A DNA stretch of 64,000 nt from assembly GCF_014385165.1 (NCBI RefSeq), contig NZ_JACRTF010000001.1:992001-1056000 (forward strand), written 5' to 3'. Made by a program: the position numbers and the translations under genes. The notes beneath the pieces are model-generated. The model saw nothing but the letters and a program-made list of their open reading frames with translations, made no database searches and was not told the origin of the DNA. This DNA is from Jilunia laotingensis (GTDB lineage Bacteria; Bacteroidota; Bacteroidia; Bacteroidales; Bacteroidaceae). Numbering within the stretch: position 1 is the first letter of the stretch; every line of letters starts with the position of its first letter. Shown one piece after another: positions 27,001-35,973 of this stretch.

Positions 27001-27632
27001 TGTACGAATTTACTTATATGTTCAAGTTTGGTATCGATGTTCCCGAAGGAGCAACCAGCCTCATCCTGCCGGACAACGACAAGATAGTGCTTTTCGCTGC
27101 CACACTTGTCCAGGAAGGCAACCGCCCGGCAACCGCTGCTTGCGAACTATTCCGTACAGCCATTAAAGGGAACGCTGCTTCTGCTCAATCCATGCAAACT
27201 ATCGGTGCTAAAGAGAACCTATTGAAAGATGCCAAAGTGATCGCTTATTCGGGATATACCAATGATCGTGAAAAGCCCGAATTCATGCTGGATGGAAACA
27301 TGGAAACCAAATGGTGTGATGTTAGCAGCACACCGAATTATGTAGATTTCGACCTTGGTGAAGCAAAAAATATCAGCGGCTGGAAATTAGTCAACGCTGG
27401 TCAAGAAAGCCATGCTTACATCACAAACGGCTGTTTCCTACAAGGAAAGAACAGTCTGAACGAAGAATGGAAAACGCTGGATAGCATCGATGGCAATACT
27501 CGCAATGTAGTGTCACGTGAAATCGGTGAAACTCCCAAAATACGCTATATCCGTTTATTGATAACCCGCCCGACACAAAGCACAGGCGGAAAAGACACAC
27601 GAATCTATGAATTTGAAGTGTATCAGGACTAA
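24009..27632 (+). CDS. GH38-like alpha-mannosidase with C-terminal F5/8 type C domain
   Basis: This 1207-residue secreted enzyme has a signal peptide of about 20 residues (CSGASAQ). The GH38 catalytic domain is clear from the metal-site motif DAHLDTQWNWD (37-47) and LPDCFGFGW with the likely nucleophile D152. The middle beta domains follow the family. Roughly residues 1075-1205 form a discoidin-like (F5/8 type C, CBM32-like) module, with DGNMETKWCD and PKIRYIRLLI. GH38 enzymes hydrolyse alpha-mannosides. A mannosidase is unexpected beside arabinose-type enzymes, so the family member may have another specificity. It is the last gene before a strong terminator. Confidence 0.87.
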   Translation: MKKQIAAIASAVILCSGASAQSPAPQSTQPKAYMVADAHLDTQWNWDIQTTIKHYVWNTINQNLFLLKQYPDYIFNFEGGVKYAWMKEYYPAQYEEMKKYIKEGRWHISGASWDATDALVPSTESAIRNIMLGQDYYRKEFGVESTDIFLPDCFGFGWTLPTIASHCGLIGFSSQKLDWRHKAFYGDSKHPFTIGLWQGIDGSSIMLAHGYDYGKRWKDEDLSENKQLLDLTKRTPLNMVYRYYGTGDIGGSPTLESVRSVEKGLEGKGPLKIISATSDQLYKDFQPYESHPELPRFNGELLMDVHGTGCYTSQAAMKLYNRQNELLGDAAERAAVAAEWLNQATYPGSTLTDSWRRFIFHQFHDDLTGTSIPRAYEFSWNDELISLKQFSSVLTSSIGAIASQMDTRVKGTPVVLYNALGFPVTDIAEIAIDLPTAPKGVTVYDANGKKVAAQLTGYTDGKAHLLIEATVPATGYAVYDVRTSSANNTVAATVAHTIENSVYKITLDKNGDITSLLDKKNNKELVKPGKTIRLALFTKNQSHAWPAWEVLKETTDREPISITDNVKVTLVENGELRKALCIEKRHGESAFKQYIRLYEGSRADRIDFFNEIDWQSTNALLKAEFPLNIENPEATYDLGIGSVKRGNNTDIAYEVYAQYWADLTDSSNSYGVSVMNDSKYGWDKPNDHTLRLTLLHTPETANGYAYQNRQDYGHHCFTYSLVGHKGELDKPATVEKAEILNQRLKAFHTDKHKGSLGKEFSFVHSDNRNVIIKALKKAEDSNEYVVRVYETGGKKAQTASLAFVGEILSASEADGTEKTIGKAAFNGNKLEVNIKPYSVKTYKVRLKASAQPASSLQYANLPLKFNRKCSSFNEFRGEADFESGYSYAAELLPETMTVSNIPFQLGEKEIANGMTCKGDTILLPAGHKYNRLYLLAASTDGDYVGTFRCGRNKTDLVVPSYTGFIGQWGHTGHTKGYLKDAEIAHVGTHRHAPDGDQVYEFTYMFKFGIDVPEGATSLILPDNDKIVLFAATLVQEGNRPATAACELFRTAIKGNAASAQSMQTIGAKENLLKDAKVIAYSGYTNDREKPEFMLDGNMETKWCDVSSTPNYVDFDLGEAKNISGWKLVNAGQESHAYITNGCFLQGKNSLNEEWKTLDSIDGNTRNVVSREIGETPKIRYIRLLITRPTQSTGGKDTRIYEFEVYQD

Positions 27633-27667
27633 CAGAACTTTGAGGTAAAAATAACTACTCAAAAATG

Positions 27668-27716
27668 AAGAAACCGACCATTTACCCTATCCGAAAGGGC
27701 TAATGGTCGGTTTCTT
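27668..27716. terminator. Strong bidirectional terminator
   Basis: Arms 27668-27682 and 27702-27716 are perfectly complementary over 15 bp, with A-rich and T-rich flanks. It closes the 18039-27632 operon. Confidence 0.85.
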
Positions 27717-27731
27717 CTATTAATTGAGTGG

Positions 27732-27760
27732 TTTGTTTTTCCTCTTCCCCTCTATTTTCG
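27732..27760 (+). promoter_or_regulatory. Candidate promoter of the first sulfatase
   Basis: TTTG (27732-27735) and TATTTTCG (27753-27760, one mismatch to TAnnTTTG) have nearly Bacteroides-type spacing (17 nt between boxes). They lie 36 bp before the sulfatase ATG and just after a terminator, so a new transcript is expected here. Confidence 0.4.
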
Positions 27761-27796
27761 CAAACTTTGCAATCAGAAAACTAATACCCTGCACTT

Positions 27797-29326
27797 ATGA
27801 ACAAAAGACACATTATCGTATCAGCTTCCATCCTACTCACAGGTACCGGAATTAAAGCCGCTGACAGCATCACAGATAAAACATCTCAACCGAACGTCAT
27901 ACTTATCCTGGCAGATGACATGGGATATGGAGATGTCTCCGTACTGAATGAGAATTCAAAGATTCATACTCCCAACATCGATGCAATGGCGCAGCAAGGG
28001 ATCACCTTCACCGATGCACACTCCTCATCTTCTTTAAGCACACCGTCACGGTATGCCCTACTGACAGGTCGTTATGCCTTCCGTACCACTTTAAAGAAAG
28101 GAGTAATCGGAGGATACGGCAAACCTATTATAGCAGCTGACCGTCCCACGCTGGGTACTCTTTTCAGGAACAACGGATACAGTACTGCCTGTATAGGTAA
28201 ATGGCATCTGGGATGGAATTGGAGCAAAGATGAAAATGATAAAGTCGATTTCAACCGCCCCATTACAGAAGGTCCGACCGAAAGAGGTTTTGATTATTTC
28301 TTCGGCATATCGGCATCATTGGATATGCCACCTTATGTATATGTAGAAAACAACACAATTACTGCTGCTCCAAACCGCACAGCTAAAGAGCGTAAAGGTA
28401 TTGAACTATTCAGGGAAGGACCTCTAGGTGCAGATTTTGAACCGGAGACCTGCCTGGTCAACCTAAGAGAACATGCAATCGATTTTTTGAATGATCCGCA
28501 ACGGAAACAACAGCCCTTTTTTCTATATCTTCCCCTCACAGCTCCTCATACCCCTATCCTCCCTTCAGCGGAGTTCCAAGGGAAATCAGGTTTATCACCT
28601 TATGGAGATTTCGTGCTGATGGTAGATGACATAGTAGGCCGTATCCGGACCACCTTAAAAGAAAAAGGACTGGACGAAAACACGATTGTCATATTTACTA
28701 CAGACAATGGGTGCGCCCCCTATGCAGACATGAAAGGCATGGAGAAAAAAGGACATTATCCCAGCTATATATATAGAGGAGCCAAATCCGATATCTACGA
28801 CGGTGGTCACCGCCTTCCGTTAATTATCTCTTGGGGCAAACGCCACCAAGGTGTGATCAACAACGAGTTGGTTTGTCTGGCAGATTTCTATGCTACTTTT
28901 GCACAGATGTGTCATACCAAGATAGCGAACAACGTGGCGGAAGACAGTTACTCAATATGGCCGATTCTCAAAGGTAACGGGCACTCGAAGAGAGATTACA
29001 TCGTACATCATTCGGGAGAAGGCTTTTTCTCTATCAGGAACGACCGTTGGAAACTAATTTTCTGGGGAGGTTCCGGTGGTTGGTGTTTCCCTTCACTTCC
29101 TAAAGATGCAGAGTATATAGCCACCCTGCCTGCCATGCAATTATATGATATGAAAAACGATCCGTCCGAAACACAAAATGTAGTGGAGCAACACCCGGAC
29201 ATAGTAAAAAAACTTACGGATGAGATGAAAAGATATATCGTGAACGGACGCTCTACCAAAGGAGCTAAGCAGTCAAACGACAGTATGGATAATTGGCCTC
29301 AGATCAAGCTGTTAATGGAAAAATGA
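27797..29326 (+). CDS. S1-family sulfatase 1 (Ser-type)
   Basis: This 509-residue secreted sulfatase has a signal ending near GIKA-AD. Metal-binding acids are in ILADDMGYGD (D40, D41). The formylglycine motif is S81-T-P-S-R85 (STPSRYALLTGR), the serine form. It needs an anaerobic sulfatase-maturating radical SAM enzyme, which is not in this window. The later conserved parts GKWHLGW and FTTDNG are intact. It would remove a sulfate ester so that the exo-glycosidases can act. It stands alone between a terminator and a repeat array, so it may be its own unit. Confidence 0.93.
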   Translation: MNKRHIIVSASILLTGTGIKAADSITDKTSQPNVILILADDMGYGDVSVLNENSKIHTPNIDAMAQQGITFTDAHSSSSLSTPSRYALLTGRYAFRTTLKKGVIGGYGKPIIAADRPTLGTLFRNNGYSTACIGKWHLGWNWSKDENDKVDFNRPITEGPTERGFDYFFGISASLDMPPYVYVENNTITAAPNRTAKERKGIELFREGPLGADFEPETCLVNLREHAIDFLNDPQRKQQPFFLYLPLTAPHTPILPSAEFQGKSGLSPYGDFVLMVDDIVGRIRTTLKEKGLDENTIVIFTTDNGCAPYADMKGMEKKGHYPSYIYRGAKSDIYDGGHRLPLIISWGKRHQGVINNELVCLADFYATFAQMCHTKIANNVAEDSYSIWPILKGNGHSKRDYIVHHSGEGFFSIRNDRWKLIFWGGSGGWCFPSLPKDAEYIATLPAMQLYDMKNDPSETQNVVEQHPDIVKKLTDEMKRYIVNGRSTKGAKQSNDSMDNWPQIKLLMEK

Positions 29327-29342
29327 AAGGAAGGAATTAAGG

Positions 29343-29437
29343 CCACCGAGGAGGAGGTCGGAGATCACCGATGAAGGCATCGTTCCTCACCGACCAACAC
29401 CCCCTTCCTCACCGATGAAGAGGTCGTTCATCGGTGA
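29343..29437 (-). repeat. Second 22-bp-period array, inverted relative to 433-530
   Basis: TCACCGATGA, the reverse complement of the core at 433-530, starts at 29365 and 29409. A variant (TCACCGACCA) lies at 29387 and a weaker one at 29343, all 22 bp apart. A forward copy TCATCGGTGA follows at 29428. It lies between two plus-strand PUL genes. Confidence 0.8.
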
Positions 29438-29518
29438 GGAAGAAAACAAGGGCAAAAAGGATATCTGACAATAACAAAAAGAATATACAAACTAATTATA
29501 AACCATAAATTATTAACC

Positions 29519-31717
29519 ATGAAACAAAATTGGATTTTAATAGCAATGCTGCTTTACGTAATTCCCTGCTTGGCTTGGGAGCCGGTGGGTGACAAAATCA
29601 AAACCCGTTGGGCGAAAGAGGTAACCCCGGATAACGTCTGGAAAGAATATCCCCGTCCTCAGCTCCGCAGAGCAGATTGGCAAAACCTGAACGGACTGTG
29701 GCAATACACCATAATAGGTAAAAATGAAAAAGCTCCCAAAACATATAGCGGAGAAATATTGGTTCCTTTCTGTGTCGAATCATCCCTCTCGGGAGTAGGT
29801 AAAACAGTTCGTCCCGAGGACAAAATCTGGTATAAAACAACATTTGAAATCCCTACCGATTGGAAGGGCGAAAACATCCTGTTACATTTCGGTGCAGTAG
29901 ACTGGGAAACGACCGTATGGGTAAACGGCAAACAGGCCGGAACACACAAAGGTGGTTTCGATGCCTTCTCCTTCGACATCACAAAATGCCTGAAAGGTTC
30001 AGGGAAACAGGAACTGGTTGTTTCCGTATGGGACCCCACGGACTTCGGCTCACAGGCAAGAGGAAAACAACAACTGAATCAACAAGGCATCTGGTACACT
30101 CCCGTATCAGGTATCTGGCAGACCGTATGGTTGGAACCGGTGAATAAAAGCCACATTGCTTCCGTTACTCCGGTAGCAGATATCGATCACCGTTCAGTAA
30201 CGTTAAAGACAGCGGTCAGCAATACTTCAAAAAGCGATAAGTTGCAGATTAGCGTAAAAGACGGAGGCAAAACCATCCTTACCAAAGAGATGGCTTACCA
30301 ACCGGAACTTACTTTGAACATTCCCGAACCGAAACTCTGGACTCCGGCCACCCCTCATCTCTATCAACTGGAAATGACCTTGAAACGCGGCAATAAGACC
30401 CTGGACAAAGTGGACAGCTACTTTGCCATGCGTAAAGTATCCAAAGCAAGAGATGAAAAAGGATACATGCGTATCTGCCTCAACAACGAACCGATTTTCC
30501 AGTATGGAACATTGGATCAAGGCTGGTGGCCTGACGGACTCCATACACCTCCTACGGCAGAAGCCATGCGTTGGGATATGGAAACCTTGAAAGAGATGGG
30601 ATTCAATTCACTGCGCAAACATATCAAAATGGAACCAGCACTGTATTACTATTACGCTGACTCACTGGGCATCATGATCTGGCAAGATATGTCATCGGGC
30701 ATGAGCAGCCAGAATAAAGCACAGGAACATGTGAAACCGGGTGCAGCCAAAGACTGGGAAAGCCGGCCTGCCGAAAGCGCACAGGAATGGGAAAGTGAGT
30801 TGAAAAGGATGATCGATCAACTGGGATTCTTCCCCTGTATCACCACCTGGGTAGTATTTAATGAAGGCTGGGGACAATATGATACTCCGCGTATCGTTAA
30901 TTGGGTGATGGATTACGACAAAACCCGTCTGATCAACGGAGTCAGCGGTTGGGCAGACCGTGGCGTAGGACATTTCTACGATTATCATAACTATCCGGCA
31001 GCATCCATGCCATTGCCCAAAGATTGTGGCGAGAGAGTATCCGTACTGGGCGAATTCGGTGGATTGGGACTTCCTTTGAAAGAACATCTCTGGAATGCAA
31101 GTATGCGCAACTGGGGTTATAAGACCATTAACGAATCCAATACACTGATCAACGACTATACACGCCTGATGTACGACCTACGTACCTTGGCAGCTACAGG
31201 ACTGAGTGCTGCTATTTATACACAGACAACCGATGTGGAAGGTGAAGTAAACGGTTTGATCACTTACGACCGCGAAGTTATAAAGATTCCGGCACCTATG
31301 TTACATGCCATTCATTCCGAATTGTACAATGCTAAAACATCGGCAGTAAACAATCTGATAGCAGATGCACGCTACGGCAAGACGACACATCTGTTCCAAT
31401 ATGGCTCAGCACCAGCTCAGAAAGTTAGCTTCCCGGTTAATATAAAACAGAAAACAAATGTGACTTCAACTGAAGAATTTACATTGAATAAGATACCTTC
31501 CAATCTGATGATCTGGTTGAACATGAGCGGTAATACTACTGTATGGCTTAACGGTCATCGCGTATTGGATCAGAATGTAAGACAGACTCGTCAGTACAAC
31601 CAGTTCAATCTGAGCGATTACATCCCATACCTGAAGGTAGGAAAAAACACATTGAAAGTGGAATGTGATGCCCAAAACGACAAACTGTTTGATTACGGAT
31701 TGCAAGCTATTGATTAA
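29519..31717 (+). CDS. GH2 family glycosidase 2
   Basis: This 732-residue secreted enzyme has a signal peptide of about 19 residues (PCLAWEP). The jelly roll (about 45-205), immunoglobulin-like domain and TIM barrel are in GH2 order. The acid/base is E449 (VVFNEGWGQYD) and the nucleophile E512 (VLGEFGGLGLP). It has an extra C-terminal beta domain (about 625-732) not seen in GH2 enzyme 1, with LWLNGHRVLDQN-like strands. The two GH2 enzymes are clearly different and probably act on different residues. It begins the run of genes that ends at 40707. Confidence 0.88.
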   Translation: MKQNWILIAMLLYVIPCLAWEPVGDKIKTRWAKEVTPDNVWKEYPRPQLRRADWQNLNGLWQYTIIGKNEKAPKTYSGEILVPFCVESSLSGVGKTVRPEDKIWYKTTFEIPTDWKGENILLHFGAVDWETTVWVNGKQAGTHKGGFDAFSFDITKCLKGSGKQELVVSVWDPTDFGSQARGKQQLNQQGIWYTPVSGIWQTVWLEPVNKSHIASVTPVADIDHRSVTLKTAVSNTSKSDKLQISVKDGGKTILTKEMAYQPELTLNIPEPKLWTPATPHLYQLEMTLKRGNKTLDKVDSYFAMRKVSKARDEKGYMRICLNNEPIFQYGTLDQGWWPDGLHTPPTAEAMRWDMETLKEMGFNSLRKHIKMEPALYYYYADSLGIMIWQDMSSGMSSQNKAQEHVKPGAAKDWESRPAESAQEWESELKRMIDQLGFFPCITTWVVFNEGWGQYDTPRIVNWVMDYDKTRLINGVSGWADRGVGHFYDYHNYPAASMPLPKDCGERVSVLGEFGGLGLPLKEHLWNASMRNWGYKTINESNTLINDYTRLMYDLRTLAATGLSAAIYTQTTDVEGEVNGLITYDREVIKIPAPMLHAIHSELYNAKTSAVNNLIADARYGKTTHLFQYGSAPAQKVSFPVNIKQKTNVTSTEEFTLNKIPSNLMIWLNMSGNTTVWLNGHRVLDQNVRQTRQYNQFNLSDYIPYLKVGKNTLKVECDAQNDKLFDYGLQAID

Positions 31718-31743
31718 GAACTTGTTTATATTACGTCTATAAT

Positions 31744-33237
31744 ATGAAACGAAGTTGGTTTGTGACTCTTTCCCTATTAGCCGGTGTTCCTGCTGCCGCA
31801 CAGCAGGAACACCCTAATTTGATATTTGTCATCACCGATCAATTACGCAATGACGTATTCAGTTGCCGGGGAGACGAGATTGCCCGTACTCCGAACATTG
31901 ACCGGTTCAAATCCGAAAGTGCGGATTTCACCAATGCAGTAGCCGTTACCCCGGTATCCGCTGCAGCAAGGGCTTCCCTGTTTACCGGAAAATATTCATC
32001 CAGCACAGGCATGGTGATCAATGAGCTTCGTCTGAACCCCAATCAGCGAGCCATCGGACACGTACTGACAGAAAATGGATACAACACAGCCTATATCGGC
32101 AAATGGCACATGTATGGCAATTGCTCCGATCATTCTTCGGACGAATGCGCTTTCATTCCGAAAGGTCCCGACCGCCTGGGATTCAACGGAGAATGGAAAG
32201 CATACAATTTCCATCATGAGAACATGAACTCCTATTACTATGAAGACAAGAAGGAGAAAATCTATTACGGGCAAGGAACCTACGAACCAGAAGAACAATT
32301 TAAGATGGCTATCCGCTCGTTAGATCGGTTGAGTGGGGAAAAGAAACCTTTTGCCTTATTCCTCTCGGTAGGAGTTCCGCATGATCCATGGACAAAAGAC
32401 AATGTTCCGGCAAAATATTATCAACGTTATGCCAATGTACCTTTTGCCCTCCCTTCCAACTGGAGCGACACACCGGATAAATATATGGACCGCAATACCG
32501 ATCCGAAACGCTGGATCGATTACTGGAAGAAGAACATTCCCGAAATGAAACGGGTGTACTATTCGATGGTATCCAGCATTGACGATTACCTAGGCGACCT
32601 GATGGCTAAAGTATCGGAGCTAAATCTAGATGAGAATACGATCATTGTCTTTTTCTCGGATCATGGAGAAATGTTCGGAGAAAACGGCCGTGTCTATAAG
32701 ATGATATTCTATGACAGCGCAGCCCGAGTCCCGTTCATGGTACGCTGGAAAGGAAAGATCAAAGCAGGACAAGAAATCGATGCCTGCCTGAATACCCCCG
32801 ACATCATGCCGTCACTTCTTAGCCTGATGGATCTCCCCATACCGGAATCAGTAGAAGGAACCGACCTCTCTCCTCTTGCCCTTGGCAAGAAATGCAGAGA
32901 ACCTGAGTTTGCTTTCATGCAAGGCATGGGACATACCTATCAATGGAAAGACGGACATGAGTGGAGAGCAGTTCGCGACAAACAATATACTTATGCACGG
33001 TATTTGATTGACGGTTCCGAACTTTTATTCGACAATATAGCTGATCCGAGACAGACCCAAAACCTGGTCAACCACAGGGAATATGATAAAATATTGAAAA
33101 GGATGAGAAAGCAGATGCAAACAAAAATGCATGAACTCAAAGATGAATTCAAGCCCTGTAGTTGGTACCGCGGAAAATGGGTGGATGAAGAGAGATGCAT
33201 ACAGGCTGCTGCCAAAGGTCCTTTTAAACAACAATAA
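31744..33237 (+). CDS. S1-family sulfatase 2 (Ser-type)
   Basis: This 497-residue secreted sulfatase has a signal ending AAAQ. The formylglycine motif is S72-A-A-A-R76 (VSAAARASLFTG), which has Ala where most members have Pro. That form is allowed by the C/S-x-P/A-x-R rule. Metal residues are in VITDQLRND. The later motif FFSDHGEMFGE is present. It shares little with sulfatase 1 outside the motifs, so it belongs to another subfamily. It follows GH2 enzyme 2 by 26 bp. Confidence 0.92.
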   Translation: MKRSWFVTLSLLAGVPAAAQQEHPNLIFVITDQLRNDVFSCRGDEIARTPNIDRFKSESADFTNAVAVTPVSAAARASLFTGKYSSSTGMVINELRLNPNQRAIGHVLTENGYNTAYIGKWHMYGNCSDHSSDECAFIPKGPDRLGFNGEWKAYNFHHENMNSYYYEDKKEKIYYGQGTYEPEEQFKMAIRSLDRLSGEKKPFALFLSVGVPHDPWTKDNVPAKYYQRYANVPFALPSNWSDTPDKYMDRNTDPKRWIDYWKKNIPEMKRVYYSMVSSIDDYLGDLMAKVSELNLDENTIIVFFSDHGEMFGENGRVYKMIFYDSAARVPFMVRWKGKIKAGQEIDACLNTPDIMPSLLSLMDLPIPESVEGTDLSPLALGKKCREPEFAFMQGMGHTYQWKDGHEWRAVRDKQYTYARYLIDGSELLFDNIADPRQTQNLVNHREYDKILKRMRKQMQTKMHELKDEFKPCSWYRGKWVDEERCIQAAAKGPFKQQ

Positions 33238-33260
33238 TAAAATTCATAAATAATACTACC

Positions 33261-34388
33261 ATGAAAAAGAAATTTTTACTAATGGCATTGCTTGTCTTTT
33301 CACTAGCAGCAACAGCCCAAAACCCAAAAGAGATTCTGAAAGCCGTGAAGAAACACGATAAAGCCGTGTATTTGAAACCGGGCTGGATACGCGACCCATA
33401 CATTTATCTGGCACCGGACGGATTTTATTACTTGACCGGAACCACTCCCACGAATGGAGACAAACGGGAGATAGAGGATAAATACAATCTCGGACTATCA
33501 CCACAAGCCAAGAAACTGGGATTAAAGCCCAGCCTCGTAGGTTACCAAGTTCGTGTATGGAAGAGTAAAGACCTTGCCAATTGGGAATACGTAGGCGAAC
33601 CGTTCTCCCTTGACAGGGGGTTCTGGGCACAGCAACAGCCGGAAGCCTTCAAAAACACTCCCAAAGAAGAGTGGTTCCTTTGGGCACCCGAAATGTATTA
33701 CGCAGATGGCAAATGGGTAGCTGTCCATACTTCACCCAGTCCGGTTAAAAATGGCGCCAACCTCATTATCATGGACAATCTCGGAAAGAGCAACAAGCTT
33801 GAATTCCCGATGGGAAAAGATGTCAGAGACAAACACGACCCTTCCTTGTTCCGCGATGATGACGGCACTTGGTATATGACTTGGAGCAATACGTTGATCG
33901 CTCCGTTAAAGCCCGGATTTACCGGATTGGCAGCCGATCCTGTCCGCATCGATCCTTCCAACCGCGTCATCGGCCACGAAGGTGCCACATTGAAAAAAAT
34001 CGGAAAGAAGTATGTACACTTCGGAACAGCATGGTCTACCGATCAGGGACGAAAAGGTTCCTACAACTTATACTATTGCACCTCCGATAACATAACCGGA
34101 CCGTACAGCGAACGCCGTTTCGTAGGACGATTCCTCGGACATGGAACACCCTTTATGGATAAAGACGGCAAATGGTGGTGTACCGCCTTCTTCAACGGTA
34201 ATGTACCGCCTCTGCCCAAAAATGGTATCCAGACAAAAGACCTGAGCGAAACAGCCCAGACCATCAACGAACAAGGTACCACCATCGTTCCTTTGGAAGT
34301 AAAGATACAGAAAGACGGTGATGTCTACATTCGCGCCATCGATCCGGACTACGCGACTCCCGGACCAGACGAAGTACAGAAATTTTAA
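33261..34388 (+). CDS. GH43-like glycosidase C
   Basis: This 375-residue secreted protein has a signal ending ATAQ. It has a five-bladed propeller with all three GH43-type acids: D45 (WIRDPYIYL), D193 (KHDPSLFRD) and E240 (GHEGATLKK). Unlike the divergent GH43 pair of this locus, it keeps the pKa-modulating Asp. The insert between blades 1 and 2 (about 60-140) is long. It lies between two sulfatase genes in the same operon, which suggests an exo-enzyme whose substrate is exposed by desulfation. The sugar specificity is not clear. Confidence 0.82.
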   Translation: MKKKFLLMALLVFSLAATAQNPKEILKAVKKHDKAVYLKPGWIRDPYIYLAPDGFYYLTGTTPTNGDKREIEDKYNLGLSPQAKKLGLKPSLVGYQVRVWKSKDLANWEYVGEPFSLDRGFWAQQQPEAFKNTPKEEWFLWAPEMYYADGKWVAVHTSPSPVKNGANLIIMDNLGKSNKLEFPMGKDVRDKHDPSLFRDDDGTWYMTWSNTLIAPLKPGFTGLAADPVRIDPSNRVIGHEGATLKKIGKKYVHFGTAWSTDQGRKGSYNLYYCTSDNITGPYSERRFVGRFLGHGTPFMDKDGKWWCTAFFNGNVPPLPKNGIQTKDLSETAQTINEQGTTIVPLEVKIQKDGDVYIRAIDPDYATPGPDEVQKF

Positions 34389-34404
34389 TAGAAAGACTAT
34401 TTAT

Positions 34405-35958
34405 ATGAAAAACCTATATTTACCTCTTACAGCGGCTCTTGCCGCTGTTGGTGCTTCAACATTTGCACAGACTACGAAGCCCAATATCGTGCTGATCATG
34501 ACCGACCAGCAACGTGCCGACCTTTGCGGCAGAGAAGGCTTTCCGATGGCTATCACTCCATTCGCTGACTCATTAGCTCATCAGAACGTCTGGTTCGACA
34601 AGGCTTACACCGTAGCCCCGGCAAGTGCCCCGGCACGCTGTTCGATGTTTACCGGGCGTTTTCCTTCGGCAACCCATGTACGCACCAACCATAATGTACC
34701 CGATGTATATTACAACAAGGATATGGTGACCGTCTTGAAAGAAAACGGATACAAAACAGCCCTGGTGGGCAAGAACCATTCCTACCTGAAAGCTAGTGAT
34801 ATGGACTACTGGATAGACTACGGGCATTGGGGTAAAGGCAAAAAGAATACGCCTGAAGAAAAAGAACTTGCCCGTTTTCTCAATCAACAAGCCCGCGGAC
34901 AATGGTTGGAACCTTCCCCTATCCCGTTGGAACAGCAACAGCCTACCACCATCGTCAACGAAGCTTTGGACTGGATCGGCCAACAAAAAGCAGATGAACC
35001 GTTCTTCTTATGGGTTTCATTCGCTGAACCTCATAACCCTTATCAGGTATGCGAACCTTATTATTCAATGTTTGCTCCCGATAAAATTCCACAACCTCGC
35101 ACTACCCGTAAAGACCTCCCTAAAAAGAGTGACAAATATCAGATCCTATCTCAACTGGAAGACGCCTCCTGCCCCGATCTGCAAAGAGATCTCCCCCGCT
35201 TGAGAGGCAATTATATGGGTATGATCCGCCTCATAGACGACCAGGTGAAGCGTATGATAGAAACACTGAAAGCAGAAGGAAAATACGAGAACACCATCTT
35301 TATCATCCTTGCCGACCACGGTGATTACTGCGGTGAATACGGATTGATTCGCAAAGGTGCCGGGACACCCGAATGCCTCACCCGTATCCCGATGGTATGG
35401 GCAGGTTATGGCATCAAACAACAAAAACAACCGATGGACGCCCATGTTTCCCTGGCAGATATATTCCCCACTTTATGTACCGCTATCGGCACCGATATAC
35501 CCGTTGGAGTACAAGGCAGAAGCTTGTGGCCTATGCTTACAGGACAAGAATACCCAAAGAAAGAATTTGCCAGCATCATCGTCGAACAGGGATTCGGAGG
35601 AGAAGACTTCACACTTAATGAGCCGTTGACCTTTGCAGAAGAAGGAGCATTGACTCCCGGTAAAATCGCTTACTGCGACGAACTGAATACATGGACACAA
35701 AGCGGCACTCAACGCATGATCCGTAAAGACGACTGGAAGCTAATCATGGATAATTACGGCAGAGGTGAACTATACAACCTCAAGAACGATCCGTCCGAAA
35801 TCAACAATCTTTTCGGAAATAAGAAATATGCCGATAAGCAAATGGAACTGATAGAAGCCCTGATAACTTGGAATCTGAGGTTGCAAGACCCACTACCAAT
35901 CCCAAGAAACAGATATCACTTCAAGCAGAATCCATACAATTATCATTTCACCGACTAA
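34405..35958 (+). CDS. S1-family sulfatase 3 (Ser-type)
   Basis: This 517-residue secreted sulfatase starts at 34405 (MKNLYLPL). An upstream in-frame ATG lies inside the previous gene. The signal ends STFAQ. The formylglycine motif is S74-A-P-A-R78 (APASAPARCSMFTG), and metal residues are in IMTDQQRADL. The later motif ILADHGDYCGEYG is intact. It lies 16 bp after the GH43-like gene and 15 bp before the next sulfatase. Confidence 0.92.
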   Translation: MKNLYLPLTAALAAVGASTFAQTTKPNIVLIMTDQQRADLCGREGFPMAITPFADSLAHQNVWFDKAYTVAPASAPARCSMFTGRFPSATHVRTNHNVPDVYYNKDMVTVLKENGYKTALVGKNHSYLKASDMDYWIDYGHWGKGKKNTPEEKELARFLNQQARGQWLEPSPIPLEQQQPTTIVNEALDWIGQQKADEPFFLWVSFAEPHNPYQVCEPYYSMFAPDKIPQPRTTRKDLPKKSDKYQILSQLEDASCPDLQRDLPRLRGNYMGMIRLIDDQVKRMIETLKAEGKYENTIFIILADHGDYCGEYGLIRKGAGTPECLTRIPMVWAGYGIKQQKQPMDAHVSLADIFPTLCTAIGTDIPVGVQGRSLWPMLTGQEYPKKEFASIIVEQGFGGEDFTLNEPLTFAEEGALTPGKIAYCDELNTWTQSGTQRMIRKDDWKLIMDNYGRGELYNLKNDPSEINNLFGNKKYADKQMELIEALITWNLRLQDPLPIPRNRYHFKQNPYNYHFTD

Positions 35959-35973
35959 TAAAGGAAACGTATC

